Shown here: piece by piece, positions 1 to 8,600 of the stretch
How the letters are laid out: every line of letters starts with the position of its first letter
Position numbering within the stretch: position 1 is the stretch's first letter
NCBI GenBank assembly: GCA_016710785.1
Contig: JADJUE010000002.1
Span: 1-64,000, forward strand
DNA: 64,000 bases
Origin: Candidatus Epilinea brevis
GTDB lineage: Bacteria > Chloroflexota > Anaerolineae > Epilineales > Epilineaceae
Reading direction: 5' to 3'
Program-made: the position numbers and the translations under genes
The notes under the pieces: model-generated
The model's database searches: none
Seen by the model: the letters and a program-made list of their open reading frames with translations, nothing else
Told to the model about the DNA's origin: nothing

Positions 1-2510
1 CGACGGCTCTGGAGCATGCGCAGGTAGCGGCTGGCGTTGCCCGTGCGCCAGCCGCCGTTGCGGATGACCGGCTTGAAACCCCACTTGGCGTTGGGGTCGC
101 GGGCCAGGCGGGCGAAGTCGCCGGGGTAGCCGCGGTAGTCCTGGCCCAGGCCCAGGTCTTTGATGCCCTGGTAGAGCGCCATGTCGTCCAGGACCAGATT
201 GCCCGGCGGATTGGCGGAGGCCCCGGTGTGGCAGGACACGCAGGAGCGCTGCAGGATGGGGCGCACGTCGCGTATGAACTCGACGTCGACGACGCCAGTC
301 GGCTCGTGGCGCACACCCAGAACGCCGCCAGCGTCGCGCCGGATGAGCGGCGTGTCGTGCACGAGGTCCCATACCGGGTACTCCGGGCGGGCGGCGGCCG
401 TCTGTTCGAAAGCCAAGGGCGCCTGGCTGTGCGCGTGGCAGCCGCCGCAATCGGCGCGGACCTCGCCGGGGCGCAGCTGATGCCAGGTCTGGGCCATGTT
501 CAGCACCAGGCCGTCGCGGTCCAGGGTCTGGAAGGTGAAGGGCGTGTCGGCCGGGATGCGGGCCAGGAAGCTGGTGTCGGGTTCGCCGGTGGGGTCCAGG
601 ACCGGGCTGCCGTCGGCGCCGAACTTGCGCAGGGGGATCTCGCCCAGAACGCGCATCCGCTCGTTGGCGACGTTGACGAAGTGGACCCCTTCGCCGGGGC
701 CGTAGCTGCGATGGCCATGGCCTTCCAAGGCCACCAGCCGCACGGCCCAGATGTCGTCGCTCGTGTACCTGCCGGCGTCGGCGCCTTGGGTGGTCCAGTT
801 GCTGGACGGGCCGTTCTCGCTGGTGTTGAAGGGGTCCAGACCGTCGTAGGCCTTGACGCCCCAGCCGGGGAAGCTCTCCCGCTTGCCGAAGCCGCTGGTG
901 CCGATCAGCCCGTACGGCGTGCCCGCCGGCAGTTCGGGACGCACTGTGCCGTCGTTGGGCAGCCAAGGCAGCTCGGCGGGCGCGTCCACACCGTGGACCG
1001 CGCGGTAGGGCACGACGGCGCGTGGCCAGGCCTCGTTGTAGGCGGGGTCGTTCTTCAGCAGCAGCAGTTGGTCCGGGCCGCGCAGGGCCTGGCGGCCGTC
1101 GATGTCCGCGGCGCGCACCAGGTACAGGCCCCCGTCGTAGCGCGGCAGGGTGGTCGGGCGGTCCAGGTCGTTGGCCGGCCCGCCGGTCCACACCACCAGC
1201 AGATCGCCGCCGGGCGCGGCCGAGGGCAAAGTGAACTTACCGACCCGCGCTCCGCCGCCCTTGGGCAGGGGCGCGGCCTCGTCTTGGGGATGGGTGAAGG
1301 GCGTGAGGGCGCGGAAGCCCTTGGGCGTGAAGGGCATGCGGAAGGGGTAGCTGAAGCCCCCGCCGACGGTCTGGTCGATGGGCGGGTTGGAGGCCAGGGC
1401 GGCCGGGTAGAAGCGCGGACCCCCGCCGGGCGCGGCCAGCGGCAGGCGGAAGAGGGCTCCGAATCCGTTGTTGTTGAGGTTGTAGTAGTCGACCACCACC
1501 ACGTCTCCATTGGAGACCTGGGTCATGAAGTGGAAGGCCTGGGCGTCGTGGAAGGCGCTGACGAGCGGCTCCCAATAGCGGCCATCGGGGTAGATCGTCC
1601 AGAGGCCCCACAGCCGCTGGTCGCGCAGGCCCTGGGCCTCGTGGCTGCTGAACATCACCCGTCCATCGGCCAGGGGCGTGGGATGCAGGGCGCTGCTGAG
1701 GCTGAGCGGGGCGATGGGCGTCACGTTGCCGCCGTCCTGGTCCATCACGTAGAGCTGCAGCGAGGGGTTGGTGTAGCCCTTGGGCGGCAGCATCCCAGCG
1801 CGGTTGCTGCTGAAGATCACCCGCCCACCGGCCAGCTCAGCGGGCCCGAGGTTGAAGATGCCGTAGCCCAGGCGGTTGTAGCCCGCCGGCACATCGTTGG
1901 GCTGGTAGGCGCCGTCGGGCGCCTGGAACCACTTGCCCGTGCCCGTGTGCGGCAGGAACTCGCCCGCTGGCAGGGGGCCGGTGGGTCGCGCCGGATCGTG
2001 GCCATGGGTGAGCTTCTCGACGCGCCGCGTGGGCAGGTGCAGGCGGAAGATGTCGGCGCCGACGAAGGGCAGGTCGCGCTGCGTGTTGACCTTGCCCGGG
2101 GCATAGAAGTAGCTGTAATACACCCACTGGCCGTCGAAGGAGACGAAGGGATCGGTCACCGAGCCCTCGCCGCCCTCCAGGAGCCGCTCTTCGCTGCCAT
2201 CCGGATGGAGCAGCATGAGGTCGGCGCCGGGGTCGATGCGCGCGGGGTGGAAGACCTCGGGCCAGGTGGTGTTGGTGCTGTCGCCATAGCGCGGTTGGCG
2301 GACGTAGACGATGTCGTACGGGACCACGGGCGAGGCCTGGTGGGCGGCGTCCGGCGCTCGCGGCGCGGCCATGACGGGCGGGCGCGTAGCGCCGGTGGTC
2401 GCCCCGGGGTTCGGACGGGCGCGCGCTCCAGGCGCCAAGGCCAGGACCATGACGGCCAACACGAGGATGGCTTCGATGCCGGCGATCAGGCGTCCAGGGC
2501 GATGGTTCAT
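1..2510 (-). CDS. Secreted di-heme protein with TolB/PD40-like repeats, hydrazine synthase alpha-like (3' end outside window)
   Basis: The frame is open from an ATG at 2510 to the left edge (836 codons seen), so the C-terminus is missing. Residues 1-35 form a signal peptide ending in an Ala-rich cleavage region. The body contains PD40/TolB-like propeller repeats, for example DPFVSFDGQWVYYSYF and several Y.MDQDG-type turns. Two haem c-binding motifs follow, C688-G-G-C-H and C757-V-S-C-H. Signal peptide, propeller and CxxCH pairs in this order resemble the hydrazine synthase alpha-subunit family, which is widespread outside anammox bacteria and mostly of unknown function. A periplasmic or surface redox role is inferred. 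Nothing in the window suggests anammox, so I do not call it hydrazine synthase. The haem count is a minimum because of the truncation. Confidence 0.75.
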   Translation of the reverse strand, partial: MNHRPGRLIAGIEAILVLAVMVLALAPGARARPNPGATTGATRPPVMAAPRAPDAAHQASPVVPYDIVYVRQPRYGDSTNTTWPEVFHPARIDPGADLMLLHPDGSEERLLEGGEGSVTDPFVSFDGQWVYYSYFYAPGKVNTQRDLPFVGADIFRLHLPTRRVEKLTHGHDPARPTGPLPAGEFLPHTGTGKWFQAPDGAYQPNDVPAGYNRLGYGIFNLGPAELAGGRVIFSSNRAGMLPPKGYTNPSLQLYVMDQDGGNVTPIAPLSLSSALHPTPLADGRVMFSSHEAQGLRDQRLWGLWTIYPDGRYWEPLVSAFHDAQAFHFMTQVSNGDVVVVDYYNLNNNGFGALFRLPLAAPGGGPRFYPAALASNPPIDQTVGGGFSYPFRMPFTPKGFRALTPFTHPQDEAAPLPKGGGARVGKFTLPSAAPGGDLLVVWTGGPANDLDRPTTLPRYDGGLYLVRAADIDGRQALRGPDQLLLLKNDPAYNEAWPRAVVPYRAVHGVDAPAELPWLPNDGTVRPELPAGTPYGLIGTSGFGKRESFPGWGVKAYDGLDPFNTSENGPSSNWTTQGADAGRYTSDDIWAVRLVALEGHGHRSYGPGEGVHFVNVANERMRVLGEIPLRKFGADGSPVLDPTGEPDTSFLARIPADTPFTFQTLDRDGLVLNMAQTWHQLRPGEVRADCGGCHAHSQAPLAFEQTAAARPEYPVWDLVHDTPLIRRDAGGVLGVRHEPTGVVDVEFIRDVRPILQRSCVSCHTGASANPPGNLVLDDMALYQGIKDLGLGQDYRGYPGDFARLARDPNAKWGFKPVIRNGGWRTGNASRYLRMLQSR

Positions 2511-2541
2511 CGGGAAACCCCTCGGTTGGCGTTGTGAAGGC

Positions 2542-2817
2542 CTAGCGGTAGACCTCGTCATGGCTTCCGATGTCGAGCAAGGTGATTTCCTTGTCCGTGA
2601 CCACTACCGTCAGCGTGATACGGTGGCTGTGGGTCAGTCTGACGGCCTGGATGCCCGCCAATTTGCCCGCGAGTCGATGGTAGTTGAGATGCGGCGCAAA
2701 GGGATCGGTTCGCAGGTCATCGACGACCCGGGCGAATTGCGGGCGCAGATCAGGATGTCGGTTTAAGAACTTGCGCGCCCGACGCAGGAAGAACTGCGTC
2801 GTGACGATTGTGTACAT
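2542..2817 (-). CDS. RelE/YafQ-type mRNA interferase toxin
   Basis: A 91-residue basic protein with the RelE/StbE fold signature: N-terminal TTQFFLRRARKFL helix, central H-R-L-A-G-K-L-G strand, and the C-terminal LLDIGSHDEVYR that is characteristic of the YafQ/RelE family. Such toxins cleave mRNA on the ribosome and are neutralised by the partner antitoxin. The ATG at 2817 shares one base with the stop of the upstream antitoxin (TGATG), so the two are translationally coupled in the usual antitoxin-first order. The length is normal for the family and no damage is visible. Confidence 0.85.
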   Translation of the reverse strand: MYTIVTTQFFLRRARKFLNRHPDLRPQFARVVDDLRTDPFAPHLNYHRLAGKLAGIQAVRLTHSHRITLTVVVTDKEITLLDIGSHDEVYR

Positions 2818-3089
2818 CAGCGATCGTCCTCGGCATCAAGCGCCTGCAACAGCGCTTCTGCCGACGAGAAACGGTGAACCCGCCCGGCCCGGAGGTCCTC
2901 CAGCGATGTCCGCACGCGGGCCAGATAGGCCTCGTCCTGGGCTTCGAGCAGCGCCTGATAGCGATCTTCCGACAGCACGACATACTGGGGCTGATTGTTG
3001 CGGATGATGTGGAGGTCGCCCTTGGCGATCGCGTCATCCACCGCGGCGATGCCGCGGCGCTTGATTTCCTGGGCGGGGATGGTATTCAT
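2817..3089 (-). CDS. Phd/YefM-type antitoxin
   Basis: A 90-residue acidic protein. The N-terminal half (IPAQEIKRRGIAAVDDAI, then a P-Q-Y-V-V-L-S strand ending DRYQAL) matches the Phd/YefM DNA-binding domain, and the acidic C-terminal tail would wrap the toxin. It is expected to bind its own promoter with the RelE-like toxin encoded immediately downstream. The ATG at 3089 is preceded by AAGGAG eight bases upstream and by a good promoter at 3154-3126. Together with 2542-2817 it forms a complete, apparently intact type II TA operon. Confidence 0.83.
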   Translation of the reverse strand: MNTIPAQEIKRRGIAAVDDAIAKGDLHIIRNNQPQYVVLSEDRYQALLEAQDEAYLARVRTSLEDLRAGRVHRFSSAEALLQALDAEDDR

Positions 3090-3125
3090 GATCAGACTCC
3101 TTGGGTGCGCTATCCGGTACGCGTT

Positions 3126-3154
3126 ATGGTACTCGAACAGGCGTCGATCGTCAA
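3126..3154 (-). promoter_or_regulatory. Promoter of the minus-strand TA operon
   Basis: On the minus strand a -35 TTGACG (3154-3149) is separated by 17 bases from a -10 TACCAT (3131-3126). The start would lie about 30 bases upstream of the antitoxin ATG, with AAGGAG in between. GTAC repeats at 3117-3120 and 3129-3132 overlap the -10 region and may be part of an operator. This last point is a guess. Confidence 0.6.
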
Positions 3155-3263
3155 GCGACCGAAGTCCGCCGGTCCGCCGGCCTCACAAGCGCTCGGCTGG
3201 GTTGCCGAAGTGGATGGGGCGGTTGCGGGCGGGTCAACACGGCAATCACAGTCGCGCTTGTGG

Positions 3264-3292
3264 TTGTGGTATCCGCCTCCCAAGCCTATAGT
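3264..3292 (+). promoter_or_regulatory. Promoter of the plus-strand TA operon
   Basis: -35 TTGTGG (3264-3269), 17-base spacer, -10 TATAGT (3287-3292). The predicted start near 3299 leaves only about 15 bases of leader, just holding GGAG (3301-3304) before the GTG at 3314. It faces away from the promoter at 3154-3126, so two TA operons are transcribed divergently from one 224-base gap. Confidence 0.55.
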
Positions 3293-3313
3293 CTCCAATC
3301 GGAGAACTAGCAA

Positions 3314-3538
3314 GTGACAGGCATCGACGTGCTTCAGTCCGTCCAATTCGTAACCGTCAAGGGGAAGCGCTTGGCCGTGCTCGACGCTACAGACTGGTCG
3401 GCGCTTGTCGAGTGGCTTGAAACCATCGAGGACGTCAAGATCGCGCGCGACGCCCTGCTCGTGCTTCGGGCAGCCGATGGCGACCGGCAGCGGGCTGGTT
3501 GGCTTGATTGGGAGACGGCCAAGCAAGCGCTCGAATGA
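3314..3538 (+). CDS. Small antitoxin of a second type II TA module
   Basis: A 74-residue acidic protein starting at GTG. The core Q-F-V-T-V-K-G-K-R-L-A-V-L-D followed by a D/E-rich helix (WLETIEDVKIARDALL) is the usual short Phd/YefM-like antitoxin that binds RelE/ParE toxins without an obvious separate HTH. Its TGA overlaps the ATG of the toxin gene (ATGA), giving tight coupling. The assignment rests on fold-like pattern and gene pairing. The sequence alone is weakly diagnostic. Confidence 0.72.
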   Translation: MTGIDVLQSVQFVTVKGKRLAVLDATDWSALVEWLETIEDVKIARDALLVLRAADGDRQRAGWLDWETAKQALE

Positions 3539-3837
3539 GCCCGTATTCGGTCTACGTCACGCCACAAGCCCTAGCGGAGCTTCGTGCGTTGCCGGGTCAT
3601 GAGCGCCAGCGGGTGCGCAGGGCCATCGATGCCATGGTCGAGAATGCCCGGCCTTCACGCAGCGAGCGATTGGCGTACCCCGATGCTTCCGTTGATCTCC
3701 GCCGCTTGCGCTTCGATCACTGGCGGATCGTGTACCTGGCCAACGATGATGACCTGACGATCGATGTGCTTGCGGTGCGGCGTAGGCCGCCTTACGACTA
3801 CGGTGACCTTGAGGTGATGTTGGCCGATCTCGACTGA
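3535..3837 (+). CDS. RelE/ParE family toxin
   Basis: A 100-residue protein with the ParE/RelE pattern: YSVYVTPQALAELRALP, then R..IDAMVENARP, L-R-R-L-R-F-D-H-W-R-I-V-Y, and the terminal L-A-V-R-R-R-P-P-Y-D-Y-G-D segment common in this family. The ATG at 3535 overlaps the antitoxin stop by four bases and is preferred over the in-frame ATG at 3508, which lies inside the antitoxin gene. The predicted activity is either mRNA cleavage (RelE) or gyrase poisoning (ParE), and the sequence does not decide between them. Confidence 0.83.
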   Translation: MSPYSVYVTPQALAELRALPGHERQRVRRAIDAMVENARPSRSERLAYPDASVDLRRLRFDHWRIVYLANDDDLTIDVLAVRRRPPYDYGDLEVMLADLD

Positions 3838-3869
3838 CGGCGGGCTGCTGCTGGCCTAGCGGTACGACC

Positions 3870-4775
3870 TCATCGCCAGCAGCAGCGCAGATCCGCCATC
3901 CCAAAACCACCCGGCGTGGGCAACCCCGCGCGGATGCGCTCGGGCGTGAATCTCAGCTCCGGGACCAGGTCCGCCGGCAGCTCGTCGCAGGCGGCGCCGG
4001 CGGGCGCGACGAGGCCCTCGGAGAGAATGCGCACCTGGGCCAGGGAGACCAGCGGAACGCGCATCAGCCGTTCGGCGAACCAGGCCAGGGCATAGTGGAA
4101 GGCGATCGGCAGGGGGATGAAGAGCGGGCGGCGCCCCACGGCCTCCGCGACCCGACGTACAGCCGCGCCCAAGGTCAGCGTCTCCGGCCCCAGTACGGCG
4201 ACGGTCCGCCGCGCGAGGCGCTCGTCGTCCACGGAGGCGGCGAGGATGCGCGCCACGTCGGCGACAGCCGTCGGGCGCAGCGGCCGGTTGTCCCGCAGCC
4301 CCACCAGCCCGAAGACGGGGAAGCTGTGGAAGGTATGGCTCAAGTGGTCCAGCATGTGGTCGCCGCGGCCGTAGACCACGCCACACTTGAGCACGGTGTA
4401 GTCCAGGCCCGAGCCGCGCACGATGTCCTCCGCGGCGGCCTTCGACTCGTGGTAGCCGGAGCCGCAGCCGGGCCGGGCTCTGAGGAAGCTCATGAGCGCG
4501 ATCCTGCGCACGCCGGCCGCCTTGGCCGCCTCCACCACCTGCCGCGTGCCCTCCACATGGACGCGGCGGTAGGTTTGGTCCCCGATCTCACGGTTGATGC
4601 CCGCACAATGCAGCACGGCTTCGCAGCCGGCGAAGGCGTCGGCCAAGGCCCGCGTGTCGCCGACGTCGCCGCCGGTGCGGCGCGAGACCAGCACCACTTC
4701 ATGGCCGCGGCGCCGCAGCTCTAGCGCCGCTGCGCTCCCCACAAAGCCCGTCCCACCGGTGATGGCGACCTTCAT
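3870..4775 (-). CDS. NAD(P)-dependent atypical SDR (NDUFA9/NmrA-like)
   Basis: A 301-residue Rossmann protein. It opens MKVAITGGTGFVG with the TGxxGxxG nucleotide motif, carries the SDR Y-x-x-x-K as Y-H-E-S-K, and continues with the V-L-K-C-G-V-V-Y-G-R-G-D-H-M segment seen in complex-I NDUFA9-like and sugar-epimerase-like atypical SDRs. The substrate is unknown. The ATG at 4775 has GAGGAGG upstream and overlaps the ArsR stop (ATGA), so it is co-transcribed with and probably controlled by the ArsR-type repressor. The in-frame codon at 4817 lies inside arsR and is not the start. Confidence 0.8.
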   Translation of the reverse strand: MKVAITGGTGFVGSAAALELRRRGHEVVLVSRRTGGDVGDTRALADAFAGCEAVLHCAGINREIGDQTYRRVHVEGTRQVVEAAKAAGVRRIALMSFLRARPGCGSGYHESKAAAEDIVRGSGLDYTVLKCGVVYGRGDHMLDHLSHTFHSFPVFGLVGLRDNRPLRPTAVADVARILAASVDDERLARRTVAVLGPETLTLGAAVRRVAEAVGRRPLFIPLPIAFHYALAWFAERLMRVPLVSLAQVRILSEGLVAPAGAACDELPADLVPELRFTPERIRAGLPTPGGFGMADLRCCWR

Positions 4776-5074
4776 GTTCGCTTCCTCCTCTGCCTTTCCA
4801 AGACCTGGCTGGGGCACACCGCCGAGAGGAAGTCGCCGACGGCCAGGGCGAGGGTCTCGGGCACGAGGGTGTACACGATGCGGTTCGCGTCGCGCTGTGA
4901 GCTGACGAGCCCCGCCTGGTGGAGCGCGGCGAGGTGGCGGGAGATCGAGGGCCCCGAGATGTGGAAGCGCGCGGCGATCTCGCCGGCGGCCAGGGGCCCG
5001 GCCTTCAGATCCTGGAGGATCTGCCGCCGCGTGGGATCGGCCAGCGCGCGGAAGACCAGCCCTGTGTCACTCAT
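4772..5074 (-). CDS. ArsR-family winged-helix transcriptional regulator
   Basis: A 100-residue winged helix. It begins G-L-V-F-R-A-L-A-D-P-T-R-R-Q-I-L, the ArsR N-terminal signature, then the recognition region G-E-I-A-A-R-F-H-I-S-G-P-S-I-S-R-H-L and a wing ending R-I-V-Y-T-L-V. No ELCVC-type metal-binding box is present, so it is more likely a member of the non-metal SdpR/YgaV-like group. The ATG at 5074 lies about where transcription should begin from the promoter at 5108-5081, so the mRNA may be leaderless. The in-frame GTG at 5080 would lie upstream of that start point. Expected to repress its own operon through the palindrome at 5083-5100. Confidence 0.85.
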   Translation of the reverse strand: MSDTGLVFRALADPTRRQILQDLKAGPLAAGEIAARFHISGPSISRHLAALHQAGLVSSQRDANRIVYTLVPETLALAVGDFLSAVCPSQVLERQRRKRT

Positions 5075-5080
5075 GATCAC

Positions 5081-5108
5081 AGTTTAGCTTATAAGCTAAA
5101 TACGTCAA
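5081..5108 (-). promoter_or_regulatory. arsR-SDR promoter with perfect 18-bp palindromic operator
   Basis: Minus-strand -35 TTGACG (5108-5103), 16-base spacer, -10 TAAACT (5086-5081). The palindrome TTTAGCTTATAAGCTAAA (5083-5100) is its own reverse complement and covers the spacer and most of the -10. Binding of the ArsR protein there would block RNA polymerase. It is the only AT-rich island in this neighbourhood. Confidence 0.75.
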
Positions 5109-5251
5109 GACGCGACGGTCATCGACGGACTTGACCCGCCGCACTGGCTCTGCCACCAGCTCCCTGCTATCTTCCCCTCGCGTGGCCCGCTGCTCGTGTT
5201 TGGTGGGTTGCCAATTTCCCAGAGGAACCGTTCAGCCCACGGAGTCGACCC

Positions 5252-5593
5252 ATGCCGCGATACCTGATCTCGTTCGACGACGGCTCGATGGATCACATCC
5301 CGGGCGACGACTGGCCGGAGGTGGGTGAGGCGTCGCACGCTGTGGTCCAGGAAGCCAAGGACGCTGGCGTTTGGATCTTCGGCGGCGGTGTCGAGCGACA
5401 GCAGGCAACCATCGTGGACACCGACGGGGCAGTCACGGACGGTCCGGTCCCGGAGACAAAGGCGGTCATCGGCGGGTTCTCAATCATCGAAGTGCCCTCG
5501 CGGGAGGAGGCGGTGCGCTGGGCTGCTCGAATCGCCCGTGCCTGCCGTTGCGCGCAGGAGGTCCGAGAGATCATGTACGACCCGGCCTCGTGA
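5252..5593 (+). CDS. YciI/YCII-related (DGPF-domain) protein
   Basis: A 113-residue protein matching the YCII/DGPF family. Its features are a beta-rich start (R-Y-L-I-S-F-D-D-G), a central T-D-G-P-V-P-E-T-K segment equivalent to the family's DGPF motif, then G-G-F-S-I-I-E-V-P-S-R-E-E-A-V-R-W-A and an E-V-R-E-I ending. Family members are small ferredoxin-like proteins, often beside ECF sigma factors, of poorly known function. The ATG at 5252 is preceded by GGAG. It appears to be a single-gene unit. Confidence 0.8.
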   Translation: MPRYLISFDDGSMDHIPGDDWPEVGEASHAVVQEAKDAGVWIFGGGVERQQATIVDTDGAVTDGPVPETKAVIGGFSIIEVPSREEAVRWAARIARACRCAQEVREIMYDPAS

Positions 5594-5657
5594 GAGCTGT
5601 TCTTTCGTCGCGTTGCTGCTGATAGACCGTGTTGGATGCAACCACAGGAGCTGGCCC

Positions 5658-8600
5658 ATGTCCTCGCGCCATCTCGTTTCACGGGTCGTCGTGATCGCCC
5701 TGCTGCCCTGCGCCCTGGCCCTGACAGTCCTGCGCCCGCCTGCCGCGGCGACCCCATCGGCCGAGGTTCCGGCGCGGCTCGGCGAGGCCTGCGGCTCGCC
5801 CAACCCCTACCTGGTCACCACCCGCTTCGCGGACAACATCCACGGCAAGAACCTCGCGGCGCAGCCGGTGCTCTTCGCCTTCCGTGACTCGCCCGACGAC
5901 GGGCCCGAGCACCAGGTGCCGCTGGCCACCTACGCCCAGCTGGGCAGCAGCTACGGCCTGGCCTTCGACGCCCTGCGCGGGCAGGTCTATGCCGCCGCCT
6001 TCCTGCGCCGCGGCTCCCTGTTCCCGCCGGGCGGCCCGGGCGCCATCCGCCGCATCGACCTCAGTTCCGGGGCGGTCACGCCCTGGGTGACCTTGGCGGC
6101 CGGCGCGGCCAACGCGCATCAGCTCACCACGGACAGCGACGCCGCCGTCGCCCCCTCGGTCGGCCGGATGGGCCTGGGCGACATCGACATCGACGCCGGC
6201 GCCACCGAGCTCTACGCCGCGAACCTGTTGGACGGGCGGATCTATCGGCTGGCCCTGCCCGGCGGGGAGCTGCTCGGCAGCTTCGCCCATGGCGGGACGG
6301 GGCTCCCCTGGGCTGGCCTAGCCCGTCCTTTCGGCCTGGCGGTGCGCGAGGGCTGGCTGTACCACGGGGTCGTCGAATCGGCGGGCGGCAGTCTGGGCGC
6401 GGGAGGCGTCATCGGGCCGGTGGGGCATGTCTACCGCTCGCGGCCCGATGGCGCGGAACTCGCGGAGGTGGCCGCGTTCGCCCTGGACGGGCAGGGCGAG
6501 GAGGCGCCGCAGTTCCCGTGGACGGAGCGCGATCAACCCGTCATCTCCAACCTGACCTTCCGCGCCGACGGCAGCCTGGTGCTGTCCATCCGCAACCTCA
6601 GCCTGGACACCACGGTGGATGAAGTCCCCCTGCGCCAGGGTGATGCCCTGACCGCCCTGCCGGAGGGCGAGGGCTGGCGCGTCGTCCTCGCGCCGGAAGC
6701 GCTCGACGACAGCCTGGCCGGCGTCGACGAGGCCTTCGGCGGCGGGCTGGCCCTCCTGCCGGGCCTGGACCTGCTCGTGGCCACGGGCCACGCCGGCGGC
6801 TTCGGCGAGGACCTGGCCGCGGCGGCCTGGCTGGACGGCGCCACGGGCGACCAGGTTCGCGTGGAGCCCCTCGCGGCCGGATGGGGCACCGCAGACGGGG
6901 CGCCCTTGCCGGGAACGGGCGACTTGGAGCCGCTCTGCGCTGCCGATACTACCCTGGACGCCGGGCTCGTGGCCACGGCCACCGAGGAAACCGGCCGCGT
7001 CGCCTCGGCCACCGCCGCCGCGGCGGCCACCGCTGCCGTCGTCCGGGCCACCGCCGTGCCGGCCACCCTGACGGCCTTGGCGCCCACCCTCGCGGCCCTC
7101 GCTCCCACCCAGGCCGCCTTGGCGACGGCCGCGGCGCGGCGCACCGTGCCCGCGGCCGAGGCGACCTCCGCCGCCCGGACCTACCAGCGTATTCAAGCGG
7201 CCTGCGCTTCCGAGGACCCTTACGTGGTCGTGGCGCACCAGAAGCATATCACCCGCTCGGGCCTGGATCAGGGCTTGCCGCGCGACGGGATCAACGCCGT
7301 CAACGGTGCGGCCCCGATCCTGCCCCTCGCGCTTCCCGGGCAGACCGGCTCAACCTACGGCCTGGCCTTCGACGCCCGGCGTGGCCAGGTCTACGCGGCG
7401 GCCTCCGATCCGGCCCTCGCCGGCCCGGCGGGGCCGGGCGGCATCTACCGCATCGACCTGGCCAGCGGCCAGGTGCGGCCCTGGGCCATCCTGCCGGCGC
7501 GACAGGCGGTGAAGAACAGCCCCGGCAGGTACAGCATCGGCAAGGCACCGGGCGGCTTCGTCCAGTCGGGCTTCGGCGGCCTGGAGCTGGATGACGATGC
7601 CGGCCAGCTCTTCGTCGTCAACCTGTCCGACGGCTTCATCTACCGGCTCTCCGTGCCGGAGGGGACCCTGCTGGGGGTCATCGCCAACGGCGCCACGCGG
7701 GAACGCTGGGGGGCTTCGGCCTATCCCTTCGCCCTGGCCTTCCGGGACGGCTGGCTATACCACGCCGTCGTGCCGAACCTGCTGCGCCCCGTGCCCGAGC
7801 GCGAGGCCGTCCTCTACCGCTCGCGCCCGGACGGTACGGAGATGGCCGAGGTCGGCCGCTTCGCCTTGGACTACCGTCGGGCCCGGCAGCTTCAATCCCA
7901 CGCCTCCGCCTTTGTCGCCGACATCGCGTTTCGCCCCAACGGCGACGCGGTCCTGGGCCTGCGCGATGGAACGACCGCCGGAACGGGCGACATGCTGTCG
8001 GTCAAGGTAGGCCATGATGGCTGGACCGTCGACGTGGCCCATGCCCGTTACAACCTGCCCAAGACCGGAGTCACCGGTGCTCTGGCCCGTATCGGCGACT
8101 CCGATCGTATCGTCGCCAACGGCACCAACCTCCTGAAGGAATTCGACGTCGGGCTGTTGTGGTATGACAACGCCGATGGCCGCATGACGGACCGCCGCGT
8201 GGTGATGCCCGGCAAGACGAGCGTCTACTGGTTCACGCCACCCGGGACCGGGCATCGCAAGCGGGTCGTGGTGGGCGATTACGAGGTGTTGGGCGACGTG
8301 GAGGCGCTCTGCCCGGATACGGTCCCGACGCCCATCCCGCTGCCCACCGCCACGAGCACGACGACGCCCACCTACACCGCCACGCCGACGCCATCGCCGA
8401 CGCCCACGGGCACCGCGACCCCGACCGCCACGGCGTCGCCCAGCAGCACCGCCACCGCCACGACGACGCCCACGCTCAAGCCACGGCCGCTCTACCTGCC
8501 GCTGCTTCTGCGCGAGCGCTGCGATCCGGAGAAAGCGGTGGCCGACGTGGTGCTGGTTCTGGACCTGTCCTCCAGCATGGAAGGCGAGAAGTTCGCCGCG

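Noticed and set aside
228..2537. Plus-strand open frame of 769 codons
   Set aside because: It is antisense to the haem-protein gene, which has a signal peptide, CxxCH motifs and normal composition. The plus frame is Gly/Val/Ala/Arg-rich without motifs, typical of a GC-rich shadow.
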